Positions 34,601-45,900 of a DNA stretch of 64,000 bases are shown piece after piece. The DNA is from Pleodorina starrii (Eukaryota; Chlorophyta; Chlorophyceae; Chlamydomonadales; Volvocaceae), in assembly GCA_030267565.1 (NCBI GenBank), contig BRXU01000013.1, positions 2,892,001 to 2,956,000 on the forward strand, given 5' to 3'. The translations under genes and the position numbers were made by a program. The notes below the pieces were generated by a model, which saw nothing but the letters and a program-made list of their open reading frames with translations, did not search any database and was not told the origin of the DNA. The first letter of the stretch is position 1. Each line of letters begins with the position of its first letter.

Positions 34601-35563
34601 TTGGTGTGAGCCCAACCGCAACCATGACGTCGTACGACTTGCCCGTCCCGCCGCACAACCAACTGCCAACCAACCAACCAACCCGATCCAACCGCCACAG
34701 GGCTCCTTCGTGTCCGACTCGACCATCTCCAACGCGGTGATCGGCATTCGCTCCATCATCGGATCCGGCTGCACCGTCCAGGTACGACATCAATCGGCAA
34801 TCCATTCAGATCCAGATCTGGATCCAGATCCAGATCCGGATTCGTGGTGCCGCATACCAACACCAACACCCCGCCCCACCCCCCCCCGCACCGTGACTCA
34901 TTCCAATATAAAGGAGGATATCACGCCCTTCCCCCCCCCCCGGCACCTTGTACCCCGCAGGACGCTCTCATTATGGGCGCCGACTACTACGAGTCGGACG
35001 AGCAGCGCGCGGCGCTTCTGGCGGCCGGCGGCGTGCCCGTGGGCATCGGCGCCAACTCCATCATCAGTAACGCCATCATTGACAAGAACGCGCGCGTCGG
35101 TGAGTGAGTGCGTGCATGTCCCCCCCGCGTCGCGGCGGCGGAGCTGTCCGGGTTTCGGGTTCCGGGGTGTTGCCTCGGGGTCAGCCCAGTTGGCCAAACC
35201 CCCTCCCCGGGCGGAGAGCGGGCGGGTTGGCGCCTCCTGCGCCTCCACATCCCGCATTCCCTCCGCTCCCTCGCCACCTTTTGACCTCTTCTCCCCCGCT
35301 TGCCACCGCCACCACCACCACCGCCATCATCATCGTTCTACCGCTTCACCTCCGCCTGCCTCCCTTTTTCCCCTCCGCCCCATCGCTCTCCTCCCCCGCG
35401 GGCTCCGGCCTATACGTGGATGACCCCCGCAGGCAAGAACGTGCGTATCCTCAACAAGGACGGTGTGAGCGAGGGCACCCGCGAGTCGGAGGGCGTCTAC
35501 ATCCGCTCCGGCATTGTGGTCATCGACAAGGGCGCCCTGGTGCCGGACAACGCCACCATCTAA
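28633..35563 (+). CDS. STA1: ADP-glucose pyrophosphorylase large subunit, plastidic, 14 exons
   Basis: Catalyses glucose-1-phosphate + ATP to ADP-glucose + PPi, the committed step of starch synthesis in the plastid. Exons: 28633-28737 (3' end tentative), 28882-28954, 29811-30021, 30278-30356, 30766-30860, 31891-32029, 32271-32337, 32825-32931, 33189-33221, 33497-33601, 34126-34236, 34701-34781, 34961-35099, 35433-35563. Total is 491 residues, all in phase. The first about 50 residues are Ser/Arg/Ala-rich (transit peptide). Motifs: [20 protein letters not shown] (64-83), [24 protein letters not shown] (catalytic D186), [22 protein letters not shown], and a C-terminal left-handed beta-helix ending [23 protein letters not shown] and [11 protein letters not shown] mark the large subunit. 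R70 and K80, replaced in potato large subunit, are present, so it may be catalytic. Exon 1's donor was chosen because exons 2-3 require phase 0. Confidence 0.92.
31500..31725. repeat. Imperfect minisatellite (GGGTCGGGGTGAC / GACCCACGGGTCA units)
   Basis: Degenerate 10-15 bp units built from GGGTC and its complement fill the 3' half of the 1.03-kb intron 30861-31890 of the AGPase gene. They can form local hairpins. Confidence 0.7.
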
Positions 35564-36529
35564 GCAACCAACCCAACCAACCAACCGGGGATTGCGGCAC
35601 CGGAAAACTGGGGCCGGGACCGGGATGTAGAGGCGGGTTGGAAGGCGGGCAGACAGGGTGGGTGATAAGGAGGCCTGCTGGCAGCGGTAGTGGTGTTGGT
35701 GGGGGTGGTGGTGTTGAGGTTGGGCGGTAAGCATTTCTTTCCGTGAGTGAAATGAAATTTTTGTTTGTGTGGCTATAGATTTTGTACCGCATTTTTTTGC
35801 CCTGCGGCCTGCGGCACGGGTACCCGTTCCGTTGTGTGAGTGTTTTTTTGAGGCGAGTTCCCTGGCGCCGTTCCCACACAGACGCCCCTTCTCGCCCCTC
35901 CAAATGGGAAAACGCTCCTCCGTCGCGTTGCCCTTATTTGGGGGGGAGGGGGTGGCCCTGAGGGGTTTGTTGACCGCCCTTCGGGGTTGCGTGTGTGAAG
36001 GGGGTGCTGTGCTGCGGGAGCGCCCCTCCATCCCCGCCCCGTTCCTCGCACCGCCCTCCGGAACCCCAACTCGCCACTCTTCGCGTTCGCAGCCCGCGAA
36101 CCCGGGCTGTTCAGGAGGGGGCTGGTTAGTCGGACGCGGCGCCAGCCTTCAGCTCACATGTGTGAATGCGGCGAGGGTGGTGGGGGAATGGGCAGGCAGG
36201 CGGCGCGGCGGGGCTCTGGAGCGGCGGGCTTTCCGCGTTGGGCTCTGGACGAGTGGCGCCCAGCGGCGTTTTTGTTGTTGTAACGGCAACATGCCGTGTG
36301 CCGTGACGAGGGTGCTGTTTTTGGCGGGGCCCCGTCGATCGATGCCGAGGGCGGCCGTGATTGATTATTGTTTTCTTTCCCTTCCTTTGCGAAGTGTACA
36401 GGAGAACAGGACGCTTGTGTGCACAGCTACGGGAGCAGCCAGAAGTCGGGTGTTCGCGTCCGGTCTGCGCGTCTCGCACGCCCAGCGCCGTGGGTGCTCT
36501 GCCCTGGCCGCTGGTCTCTGGTTTTTGTT

Positions 36530-36549
36530 TGTAACTCGGATGTTTGTAA
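36530..36549 (+). terminator. Twin TGTAA poly(A) signals, probable AGPase 3' end
   Basis: Two TGTAA motifs (36530-36534, 36545-36549) lie about 970 nt after the AGPase stop; an earlier single TGTAA is at 36279-36283. A 0.7-1 kb 3' UTR would be normal for this group. Confidence 0.4.
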
Positions 36550-38703
36550 CACAAGGTACCGTGCCGCGATCCCCCCGAACTGTACCGCTGCTGCCCCCGC
36601 TGCTGCCGAGATGTACGTGTCGGGTGCTGCTCCCCCAGACGGTTGCTTGAGCCCCCCTCCGCACCAGTTACAGTGGGAACCACAGTAAAGCTCACATCCG
36701 CTTCGCAGCACACCCCCGTCGCTCGACCTGTCGTACAGCTTTCCCGGGTCTCGGAGGTGGATTTATCCCTTGAATCCTGCTCTGCTCCGATTCATTGTGG
36801 ACGATTGCGAACAAGTGGTGCTTGCGGGGCCGAGCAGGAGTCGTTGAGGATTGGTATGCCGGCGGGAATACGAATGTACACCTCGCACTGACACCGCCAC
36901 CAGTGCTTCGCACCTCAGTGCACGTAGCCGCCACTTGCCACACACCGCATTTCGTCGGGAAATTGGTTAGTTGAAGGGGGAACATGAGGATTGATGAGCG
37001 TGGCGGGGGCTTTGGCCCTTCCGGAGAGCAGGCTTCGAACCGCGTGAGGGAACACACGGTTCGGACTTCGGAGCCGTGCCGCATGCCTGACATGTGACAT
37101 CACATCGCTTTGAACTTTGTAGGCCGGCGCGACCTCCTGATTTCCTGATTGCCGGCCAAGAATGTCCCCAAGCTGTAGACACCAATCCACACCGCTCGTC
37201 CCGAGGAGACGCAGGGAGGCGGCAGGCAGAGGTATGTGTGTGTGTGTGTGCGTCGCCGGCGTACCGGTCCCCTTGCTCGACGGTGACACCGTTCAGTATC
37301 AGCGACCGTGCATTGGCCCGAATACGCAGGTCCGAAATGCTCTACTACCGGTATCTACTATTTGGAAAGGGCTGTGGATTATAGCTAGCCGCTAGCTGAC
37401 ACGACGGCTCGGAAACTCCCCGAAAGCGCCCGAGGTCCTCACCGGCTAGCAGCAGCCGGGCCGTTCACGTGACAGCGGCGGCAGGTTTGGCGGCGAGCGT
37501 TGGCAGCAGCGATGACAGGGATGCGGCAAGGAAATGACTTTAGGAACACGAAAAATTTTGTCATCGCTGGGGCGGCAAAAATTCCCACATACATTAAAGT
37601 ACGTCGCATTGTCGCGTTCTGTCGACTTTGGCCTGCGGCCCTGTCCCGGGCCACAGATGCCACATGTGAAGGACGCAGGCTTTCATTTTGCATGACGCTA
37701 GAATCGCCGGGCCTACAACGTGACGCCGCTGAGGGCCAAGCATTTCGCGCGCTCTCACGTGATGCCGGGATAGTGCTGGAAAACCGCGACAGCTTCGGAC
37801 TTCGTTCCGACATGAGTCATACAAGCGCCGCGCTGTTCAATAGGCAAGCAACAGCTGATGAACGTCCTGTGAGGACGTAAAAGAGTACTAGGCTTGCAGT
37901 CTTCTGTCGAACTGCGAGACCTGAAGGTGTGGTCACTCTTTTCGTCACAAGATATTTGTCTTCCCAGACGACCCTGATGGGGCAACTTCAGATGAGCACC
38001 CGCTCGTCTTGGACGTATGGAAACTCGTCGTAATTTCCGTCACATAGCTAAAATAAATCATAATATTTCAAAAACTCACAACGTTGTAGGCGGACGTCCA
38101 TCATAAGGGCAGCCCAGGATGGGCAGCTTATTACGCCACGCTTCTGATACGTACTCTAAACCCTTATTGCAATTTTTATAATTCCGTTTGGAATGTTGGA
38201 GTTAAAGCAGAACCTGCTGTGTTCTAAATTGCTTAATCGAGAATGCTATGATGGGGTGCATCCATACGTACCACGTGCGGCCAGATCAGCAATTTCATTG
38301 GTAGCGGCCCACGATCCCCGGCTGGCCGTCCACCTGGCCTCGGTATGACTGCCTCGTAAGGGGCTGAAGTGGATCCTCCTTACCTCTCCAAGGGGAATAA
38401 CCATGGACCATAGTAGCAAAACAAATGGCACTCCATTTATAGACATGCGTGGTCATGTACGTGGAGCGCCACGCCAGCCCTGCCAGGCACCGACGGCACC
38501 AATCAATCCGGAAAGCACCATGCAAGACCCTGCTGAACGGATTGCACCCTGGCGGGTCGGGGGCCCCAGTTCAATCCCCTGTTACAGCAATACGCACACG
38601 CACAGCAGCGGCAGCACGCAGCTGCACCACCCCCTGTCTCATCTTCATACTCCATATAGCGGCCGATCCCGCACTGCTGGGGGCCCGCACGCATGCAGCC
38701 GCT

Positions 38704-38738
38704 GCATGCATGCATGCATGCATGCATGCATGCATGCT
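38704..38738. repeat. (GCAT)n self-complementary microsatellite
   Basis: Nearly nine GCAT units. GCATGC is its own reverse complement, so either strand can fold. Confidence 0.9.
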
Positions 38739-40318
38739 GTTCCGTCCTCGCGCGAGCAGACTGCATGCATGCATCGGTGCTTTGAATGAAGGTAGTTGCA
38801 GTTCTGGTTGTGAGTCCGATATACGTATACGCGTCGTGCGTGGAACAAGCGCAAGCAAGCAAGCAGCTGGATGGAAAACCCGAAGCCCATCAGCACATCG
38901 CCGAATGAATGTATGGGGCGCAACGACAACGACGGAGCTAGCTCGCCCAAACACGCTAACGACACATCCGTCGTTACGCATGTATGGAGGGCGGGCGTGT
39001 GTGGCGCGTCGAGCTTTGGCACGTGCGGCGGGCGGGCTGCGTGCTAGATAGCTATCTAGCGGATGCACTCGCCATCTGTGTGCCAGCCGAATGTAATGGA
39101 GGGGACACCACAGGACGACAGGAGCCCTGATTGGTTGGAGGTTACAACAGGCAGGACAGCGTTCAGCACTAGATGGTGATAACCTTGCCTGGAATTCTCT
39201 GAGCTATGAAGATGCAAATGCTGGCGACGGACGGAATGGCGTGCCCCGCCCCATATTGCGGGCCATGCGCGGACACCCCAGTTAACCGACCGTACTCAGA
39301 GGGTCGGAGTTTTGCGAGACACAAAGGAGGCCGTGGGTGGGGCAAGGTACACAAGCAACCATGGTGTGATGATAACGAAATGGTTAGTACCATGGGCCCA
39401 GCAGCGCGTGGCAACAATGTTGACGTTTACAACAAACAATAAGCAAATCATGATATGCTGCTGACCTGCGAAAGGCTGCATGCAGTTTGAATGCCCTGTT
39501 CCAGCACGCAGGTTCCAGCGGGTATATACGACGCTGCTGTCAGGGAACACGCAGTACGCTGTACACTGTTAATTCACTCAGGCAAAGCGGAACACTTAGG
39601 CCAAGAAAGGCGCCTTTACCCGCCGGCTCACGCCTCTGTCACGACGCGCTTTAACAGGCAGTTTGCCTAACTCAGAAACTAGAGTTAGGCAGTTTGCCTA
39701 ACATACGTTCAAGTTATACCGTTAAAGTTATACCAAAATTGTAAGTAAGGTACTTGCTGGAACCATTGCCATGCCTACCCTAAAAAACTGCCCGCATTTT
39801 TGTTCGCTCGTCCCAACGTCGCCAATGCGAACTTCGCCAATGCTGACTTGCGGCTAAGACATTGCGAACTTGCGGCTAAGCCAATCCGCAGTTTTAGCAA
39901 CTAATTTGTTTCCTGATCTTCCATTGACCCAAAGTCGTTTGCCGAGTTCCAGTGGCCCATGAGCCACCTGGCACGTCTGGGCCTTACGACATCAAGAAGC
40001 TCGTAATTGTCATTCTCTCACTCAGAAATCACCAGCGTCCGGCTAAACTTTAGATGCCGCACAGACATCGCTGTTAATTTGTCAATCTGGCTCCTTCTAT
40101 AAATGTCTGGAGCTGCCGCGTTCGGAGCGTTCCCCAAAGGTTAGCAAAGCGCACCACACCCTGTCCAGTAATAAACACTATGGGATTCTGACCGAGGCCC
40201 GAGAAGCTTAACAGTGGTGTCAGGAAACTGGAGCTGCAAGGCGACGTCCCTACGGGCAGCGTCGGGAATGCCCGGGCCTTGAGACCTTGCCTAGTTAGCG
40301 GTCCTCATCGGGGCTCAG

Positions 40319-40330
40319 TATTTAAAATAC
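40319..40330 (+). promoter_or_regulatory. Candidate TATA box for the RWP-RK gene
   Basis: TATTTAAAATA lies about 180 nt upstream of the proposed ATG at 40509. Motif and position only. Confidence 0.4.
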
Positions 40331-40508
40331 CTATTATATCCTGCCGGCTACCGTAGGATGCCGGGGTAAATACCCAAATACGTACTCGTCGGTGAGTGCC
40401 CGGTTCTCGCCCCCCAATACGCATTGCACCGCAGGAGATGGTCGTTTACCTTCCGGTCTAGTGCCAGCTCCAGCAGTATATTGCGCTGGTGGACGACCCG
40501 TCTCCGTC

Positions 40509-42944
40509 ATGGCTGTGAGCGGAAAACCCAGCATTGCAGCCGAGAGCTCCTGCTGCTTCGTCGACATGTCTTTCAGTTCCGAGAGGAGTTCCATTAGCGA
40601 GTTTGCCTTCGCGCCTGAGGAGCTCTCAATGCTGGAGAATTTCCTCAGCGGCAGTGCGGATGCCACGACGGCAGCGAACCTAAGCACAAACCTAAACGTT
40701 GCGGGCACATCGCTGGCTTCTTATGGTGCGCGTCAAGTATGTTTGCCCGCACAGGCGCAGGCTCAACCGTTCAAGTCGCCGGCTGCTGCGAGCCCATTGC
40801 AAATGCAAGACATCCTCGGCCTGCCTTCCTTGGAGATCGGCCCAGCCGGCATGCTGGCCACGGCCCCTTGTTTCGGCCAGGCCGCTATGTTACCCACGCG
40901 ATTTTCGTCGAACAACATGCTGTCTTCGGAGCAGCAGCAACAGCAGCAGCAGAGGCGGCCTTCAAGCGTCGCGCCGTGGCAGCCGACGCACACAACGCCG
41001 TCGCTGCTCCTCTCTGAGGGAAGCGCGTCAATGCCAGCCGCCCCGGCCTCCGCCGCGCCGGCCTCCGCCGCGCCGCCAACGGTGCCTTGGCCTTGGGGCC
41101 AGAGCCTCTCGTCGCAACTTCCCCAGACGCAGCACCAGCAGCAGCAGCAGCTGTTGCTGCAGGCGCAGCAGCACCAGCAGCAGCAGCAGCCGCAGGCGAT
41201 GCAGATCTTGTCCTTCTCCGCGGACGCTCAGCTGCCGCAAGGCCTCGCGAGCTGGCAGCCGTACGGCGGTGACGGCGGCGATCTGGCTGTGGACGAGCGG
41301 CTCCTGGCCGAGATTGAAGCGGCACCCTGGCCGGACTTCCTCCCTTCGCCCTTCAACAGCTCATTCGCTGACCACCAAGCCCAGCTGCATCAGCCGCTGC
41401 ACCAGTCACCGCCGCCGCAACCGCCACCGCCGGTGCTGCTGAAGGCTGAGGCATCGTCCCACAGCTCGGTCCCCGGGAGCTTCCTCCCGTCGTCGTCGTC
41501 GGCGGCGGCGGCAGCGGCCGCGCCGGACGGCATGGCCATCTGCGGGCAGGGCACGTTCGCGCCCTCCGCCTCGAATGGCCCGAGTCGCCAGCCAAGCTTG
41601 GCAGTGACCGAGCTGATGCTTTGTCGCCAGTTCGAGTACGCGATGACAGACAGGGCACAGACGCCGGAGCCGCCCCGTCACGCTGCTCTGCCGGCGGCGG
41701 CGGCGGCGGCGGCGCCGCCGCCAATGCATCCGGCATCCGGCGTGTCGGCAGCGTCGGGCGCCGCTGCGGCGGCGGTGTTCGGCTTTGGCGCCGGGGGCGG
41801 CAAGGACGGCTGTCAGGGCAGGTCGTCGCCATCCAACCGGGATGCAATAATCCCGGTCCCGATGAACGTCACGACGGATGCGGCGGCGGCAGCGATGTCG
41901 TTGAGGCGGCGCGGCAGTGGCGCCGTCGGTGGTGCTGCCGCGTTGCACCGCGCTTCCGACCCGCACGGCGTGCAGCTAGCCGTTCCCGCCGCCGCCGCCG
42001 CCGCCGGCGGCGGCGTCTCCCGCTACCACTACGACATGGCGGCCGTACCGACGGCGCCCGCCACCGGCAGCGCCGGCGGCGGGCCCATTTCCGCCGTCCT
42101 CAGCGGCGACGGCACCGGCACCGCCGCCGGCACCGACGACACAGACGACGGGTGTGAGGCCGAGACCGGCGCCTCCAGTGGCGGCGGCGGCGGCGCCGCC
42201 GCCGCCGCCGCCGACGCTCCGTCGGCGCGCGCCAGGGCGGCGGCGGCAGCCGCCGCCGCCGTCGTGAAGGTGCAGCGCGGCGCGCTGACGATAGAGACGC
42301 TGCGCGCGATGTTCGAGCTGCCTTCGCAAGATGTCGTACGGGCGCTGGGCATCAGCGCGACGGACCTGAAGCGCCGCTGCCGCGCGCTGGGCATTCGGCG
42401 CTGGCCGCACCGCAAGTTGGCGAGTCTGCAGCGGCTGGCACAAGCGGTGGATGCGGACTCGGACTTGCCGCCACAGGAGCGCGAGGTACGTTGGACCGAT
42501 CGACCGGACTTTGATCGCTGCATGCGTGTATGTGGATGGGGCGCGCGTGTATGTGGGGCTCGGGCGGGATGCATGATGTGTCGACGTCATAATCGTTGCT
42601 GCCGTTGTCGTACATGCGAATATGACCGCACATACATACATACATACACGGATGCAGCAGCAGGTGCATAACCTGAGCGTTCCACGCACGCATGCATCCA
42701 TGTATGCATGTAAGTATTCTCAACACGCCACGCCGTGCCTTGCCGCCGGGCCCGCCACCCCATCCACCACATTCTCCCTGCTGTCTGGTTGGTTGATTCG
42801 ATTCAGGCGGTGTTGGAGAGCGTGGCCGCAAACCGCTCCCAGATCTTCCGCGACCCGAACGCGGACCTCGCCCCCAACCTCAAGGTCCTTCGCCAAGTGC
42901 AGTACAAGCGACACTTCATGGAGAAACGCGGATTCGGCCATTAG
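40509..42944 (+). CDS. RWP-RK domain transcription factor
   Basis: Two exons, 40509-42485 and 42807-42944, phase 0, 704 residues. The first in-frame ATG of a long open frame is at 40509, and no earlier ATG is in that frame. Most of the protein is disordered: poly-Gln (around 40930-41190), poly-Ala, Pro and Gly tracts typical of algal activators. Near the C-terminus is an RWP-RK domain: LTIETLRAMFELPSQDVVRA, ALGISATDLKRRCRALGI, then RRWPHRKLASLQRL, with the signature W632-P633-x-R635-K636. The intron falls just after this helix-turn-helix-like motif. Family knowledge: RWP-RK proteins bind DNA and include nitrogen-response (NIN/NLP/NIT2) and gamete-fate regulators (RKD, MID). No PB1 domain is seen, so it is closer to the RKD-like class. 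The target process is not inferable from the neighbours. Confidence 0.88.
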
Positions 42945-45900
42945 CTAGCTGTCTAGCTAGCTAGCTAGATAACAGGTAGCTAGATAGCAAGGGCAGTATT
43001 TGGCTAGACAGCTAGATAGGCCAGTATTTAGCTAGCTAATAAGTAACTAGGCACGTCGATCGGTAGCTAGGCGGACACCGCTATTCCGGACGGAAAGGGC
43101 AATGAATTAAACAGCGGGGAGCGAGCGGGCAGCAAGTGAGGGCAACTAACAAGGAAGCTGCTATGGGAGGATAACTAAGGGGGGAGCTAGGGAGGAAGGA
43201 GCGGAGGCAGGATAGGCGGAGAGCGGGCGCGTGGATGGAGAAGTGGATGGAGAAGTGGGTGGTGGATGGCTGGCTGGACTTGCGAATTCGGTGTAGACGG
43301 ATGGCAGGTGGATCGACGGAGGACCAGACTGCTTGCTTTCCGGCTCATGCTTTTGTGTGTGCGTGCCTATGACGTTTGGGATTGGATAAAGCACCAAGCA
43401 GACTGCTCGATCGACCCCCTGTTTGTCGGCCAGCCTGCCTGCCTATCTGCCAGCCTGCCTGTCCGTTTGTCTTTGTGGAAGAGAGATAGACTTGAGTAGC
43501 TAGTTTTTTTAGGGTCAGGGGAGGGAGGCAGGTGGCAGCGGGCGGCGGGGAACGGAGGGGTCTGGGGGCGCGATCGATCGATCGAGCATGCCTGAATCGC
43601 CTGCCTGCCTGCCACCTTGCTCGCTCGCTTGCTCACTTGGCTCACCGCATGCCATGCAGCTAGATAGCCGGCTGCGTGAGGCGCACGCGGGTCGGTGTTG
43701 ACACCCGGGCCGCCCCGCCCGCCCGCCGGGCACGCACGCACGGGACGTTTGTTTCAGGGGGGCGACACAAGCAGGTCTGTACTGCGTGCGTGATCGGGAG
43801 TTGTGCGAACGTTTCTACCGTGCTCACAATTTCAAGCTTAGAATGTGTACTTGTGTGCGCGCGATGAGAGAATGCATGCATGTATTGGCGCGCTCGCTCG
43901 AATTCGGTTGGCCAGGAGCTAGCTGGCTGGCTGGCATGGCAACGAAGATAAGGGCGCGGGCCGGCAGCAGCAGGGTTGTTGTATGTCTCGTTGTTGCCGA
44001 GTCTTCGGGGATCGAAGATCGGGTTCATTGGTTTTCATTTGGACTTTTGTTTGTTTGTAGGAGTTGTGTGGGTTTAGCAAGCAAGGTTTTGGCAAGGCGC
44101 ACGTAGTGCGTGTCTGGAGTGAGCGAGGTTTGGCTGCTGGGATAGATGGGGGAGGAGTTGGGAACGAAGGTCTGCAGGCGCGTGCAAACGCCAATCAATC
44201 TCGGGCGTGCGGCTGCCGCGAGGGAACCAAAACGCACGCGAGGCGCGCCGCCGGCGCGAATGGGGCGGCGGTCGGTCGGTCGTCTAGCCGCTCGATCGCT
44301 CACGCACGCACTCGCTCGCTTGCGGCAGGCGCCCTCCGATTCGCAGTTTCGTCTCAATAGCTCCGTTACGTCACCCCGTCGGGTGTGTCGCGCGCGTAAA
44401 AACCAAGCGACGGGCGGGTAGTTTGTCCACCTCGCGGCGCTTCGTTGTTAGTACACATACACTTAATGGCGACGTCATCGATCGATCCCTGCTGCGTACA
44501 TGTCGCTCGATCGGTGGCGGGCATTTGCTTGGTTTACCCATGACACCGACCGGCCCTGCCTGCAGCCGGCTGGCTGGCTGGCTGGCCCATTCAGCTGCTG
44601 CTGCCGGGGCCTCTTACTTGGAGAAATGCATGCTTGCTCGCCTCGCCTCGGGGTGTTTCTCGAGCCTTTAAAACAAATTGCAGCGTCGTCTCTTGTGTGT
44701 GTATATGTGTGTATTTGTGTGTGTGTCGAGTGGCGTGGCGTGGCTGGTGCAGTGTGCAATTGTTTGGCGGGCGGGAGGGAGAGATCAGCAGCAGCAGGTG
44801 GTCTTAGGGCCGGCGCGTGCAGCAGGCGGCCGCTGCGTATTACGGGCGTTTGAGTATGCGTCTGTTGTGTGATGCGTGGTGCGTGATGATGTGGCTGTTT
44901 GGTCTGTTTGTGGCTACTGTGGATCCGTTAGCGCCCCGCCGCCGTCCCTACCTTTCGATAAGCATGGCGTCGCGGCCAGCAGCTTCGTTTGGCGCAGAAC
45001 GAAGACGACGGGACAGGCGGACACGGCAGCAGGGCGTATGGGGAAGCTAGGCCGCCTCGCCTGCTGGTGTGTCACGTTGTACGGCAATGGTGTACGGCAG
45101 AATCAGAATGATGATGAGTGGCATGCGTGGGACACACAGAACCGCTGGCTCGTTCGCTGGGCTGCTGCGCGGCAGCTTTCCATAAGAAACAATGCAAGCT
45201 AGCTGTTTAGTTGCGGGGGAAATAAATTTATCGATGGGGTTCGATTGCTTGCTGGGTTGCTTGCCTGCCTGCCTGCTTGCGTGTGCATGCATGTCAGCGA
45301 GTCTTGCATGCCGGTACGTACAGTCTGCCGTACCTGCCGTGCGTGCGCGCTGCGTGTGTGTGGCAAACGGCCCTGCCTGAAAAGGCCTGCAGGCCACGAC
45401 AACGACGACCTGGGTCGAAGCTATGTGACGATGGATCAATGCATGTCCGTCCGTCCGTCACACGTGTGTGTATGTGTGTGAGTGCGTGTGCGGGCTGAGG
45501 ACCAGACCGTGCGAGCGCCTGCGTGTCCCAAGAAAGTTGCTTGCACACCTAGCCATTGTGTGTTTACCGTCCGGCAGTCGGCGGAATGAGGGCGAATGCA
45601 TGATGAGCGAGGGCACCGCGTCCCGACCGAGTGCCGTACGGCGCGACGCGACACGCGACACGAGGCATTCAGCAACATTGCGGTTCAGAGAGTTGTTGCG
45701 CAATGACGCACGCTCGCTCGTTGACACGCGGACGGCGGGCGGCAGAGGATAGATGGAGGTTCTTGGATTTGGCAAGCGGGGAATCGAAGCAAGCACGCAT
45801 GCATGCAGGTTGGCAGGTTTCAAGGTTTTTTTGGGCGGGAGGGGCTCATTTTATCCTTCGTCCATCCGTCGCCCACCCCGCACCGCGTGGCGGGCCGCTT

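Larger units (their letters stand above)
35564..40508. other. Long intergenic region after AGPase
   Basis: The AGPase 3' UTR probably ends near 36560. The remaining about 4 kb is less GC-rich, especially 38030-40330, with no gene I can support. Contents: a (GCAT)n tract; repeated TTAGGCAGTTTGCCTAA palindromic units at 39655-39705; and the direct repeat TTGCGGCTAAG at 39848 and 39878. ORFs of 60-130 codons on both strands lack family features. Confidence 0.5.

Noticed and set aside
37439..37880. 124-126 codon ORFs on both strands after AGPase
   Set aside because: Overlapping on opposite strands, no family motif, not GC3-rich like real genes here.
38545..38590. tRNA gene (GTTCAATCC T-loop-like)
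   Set aside because: No acceptor stem pairing and no D-arm at the right distance; the similar TTCGAAC near 37030 also fails.
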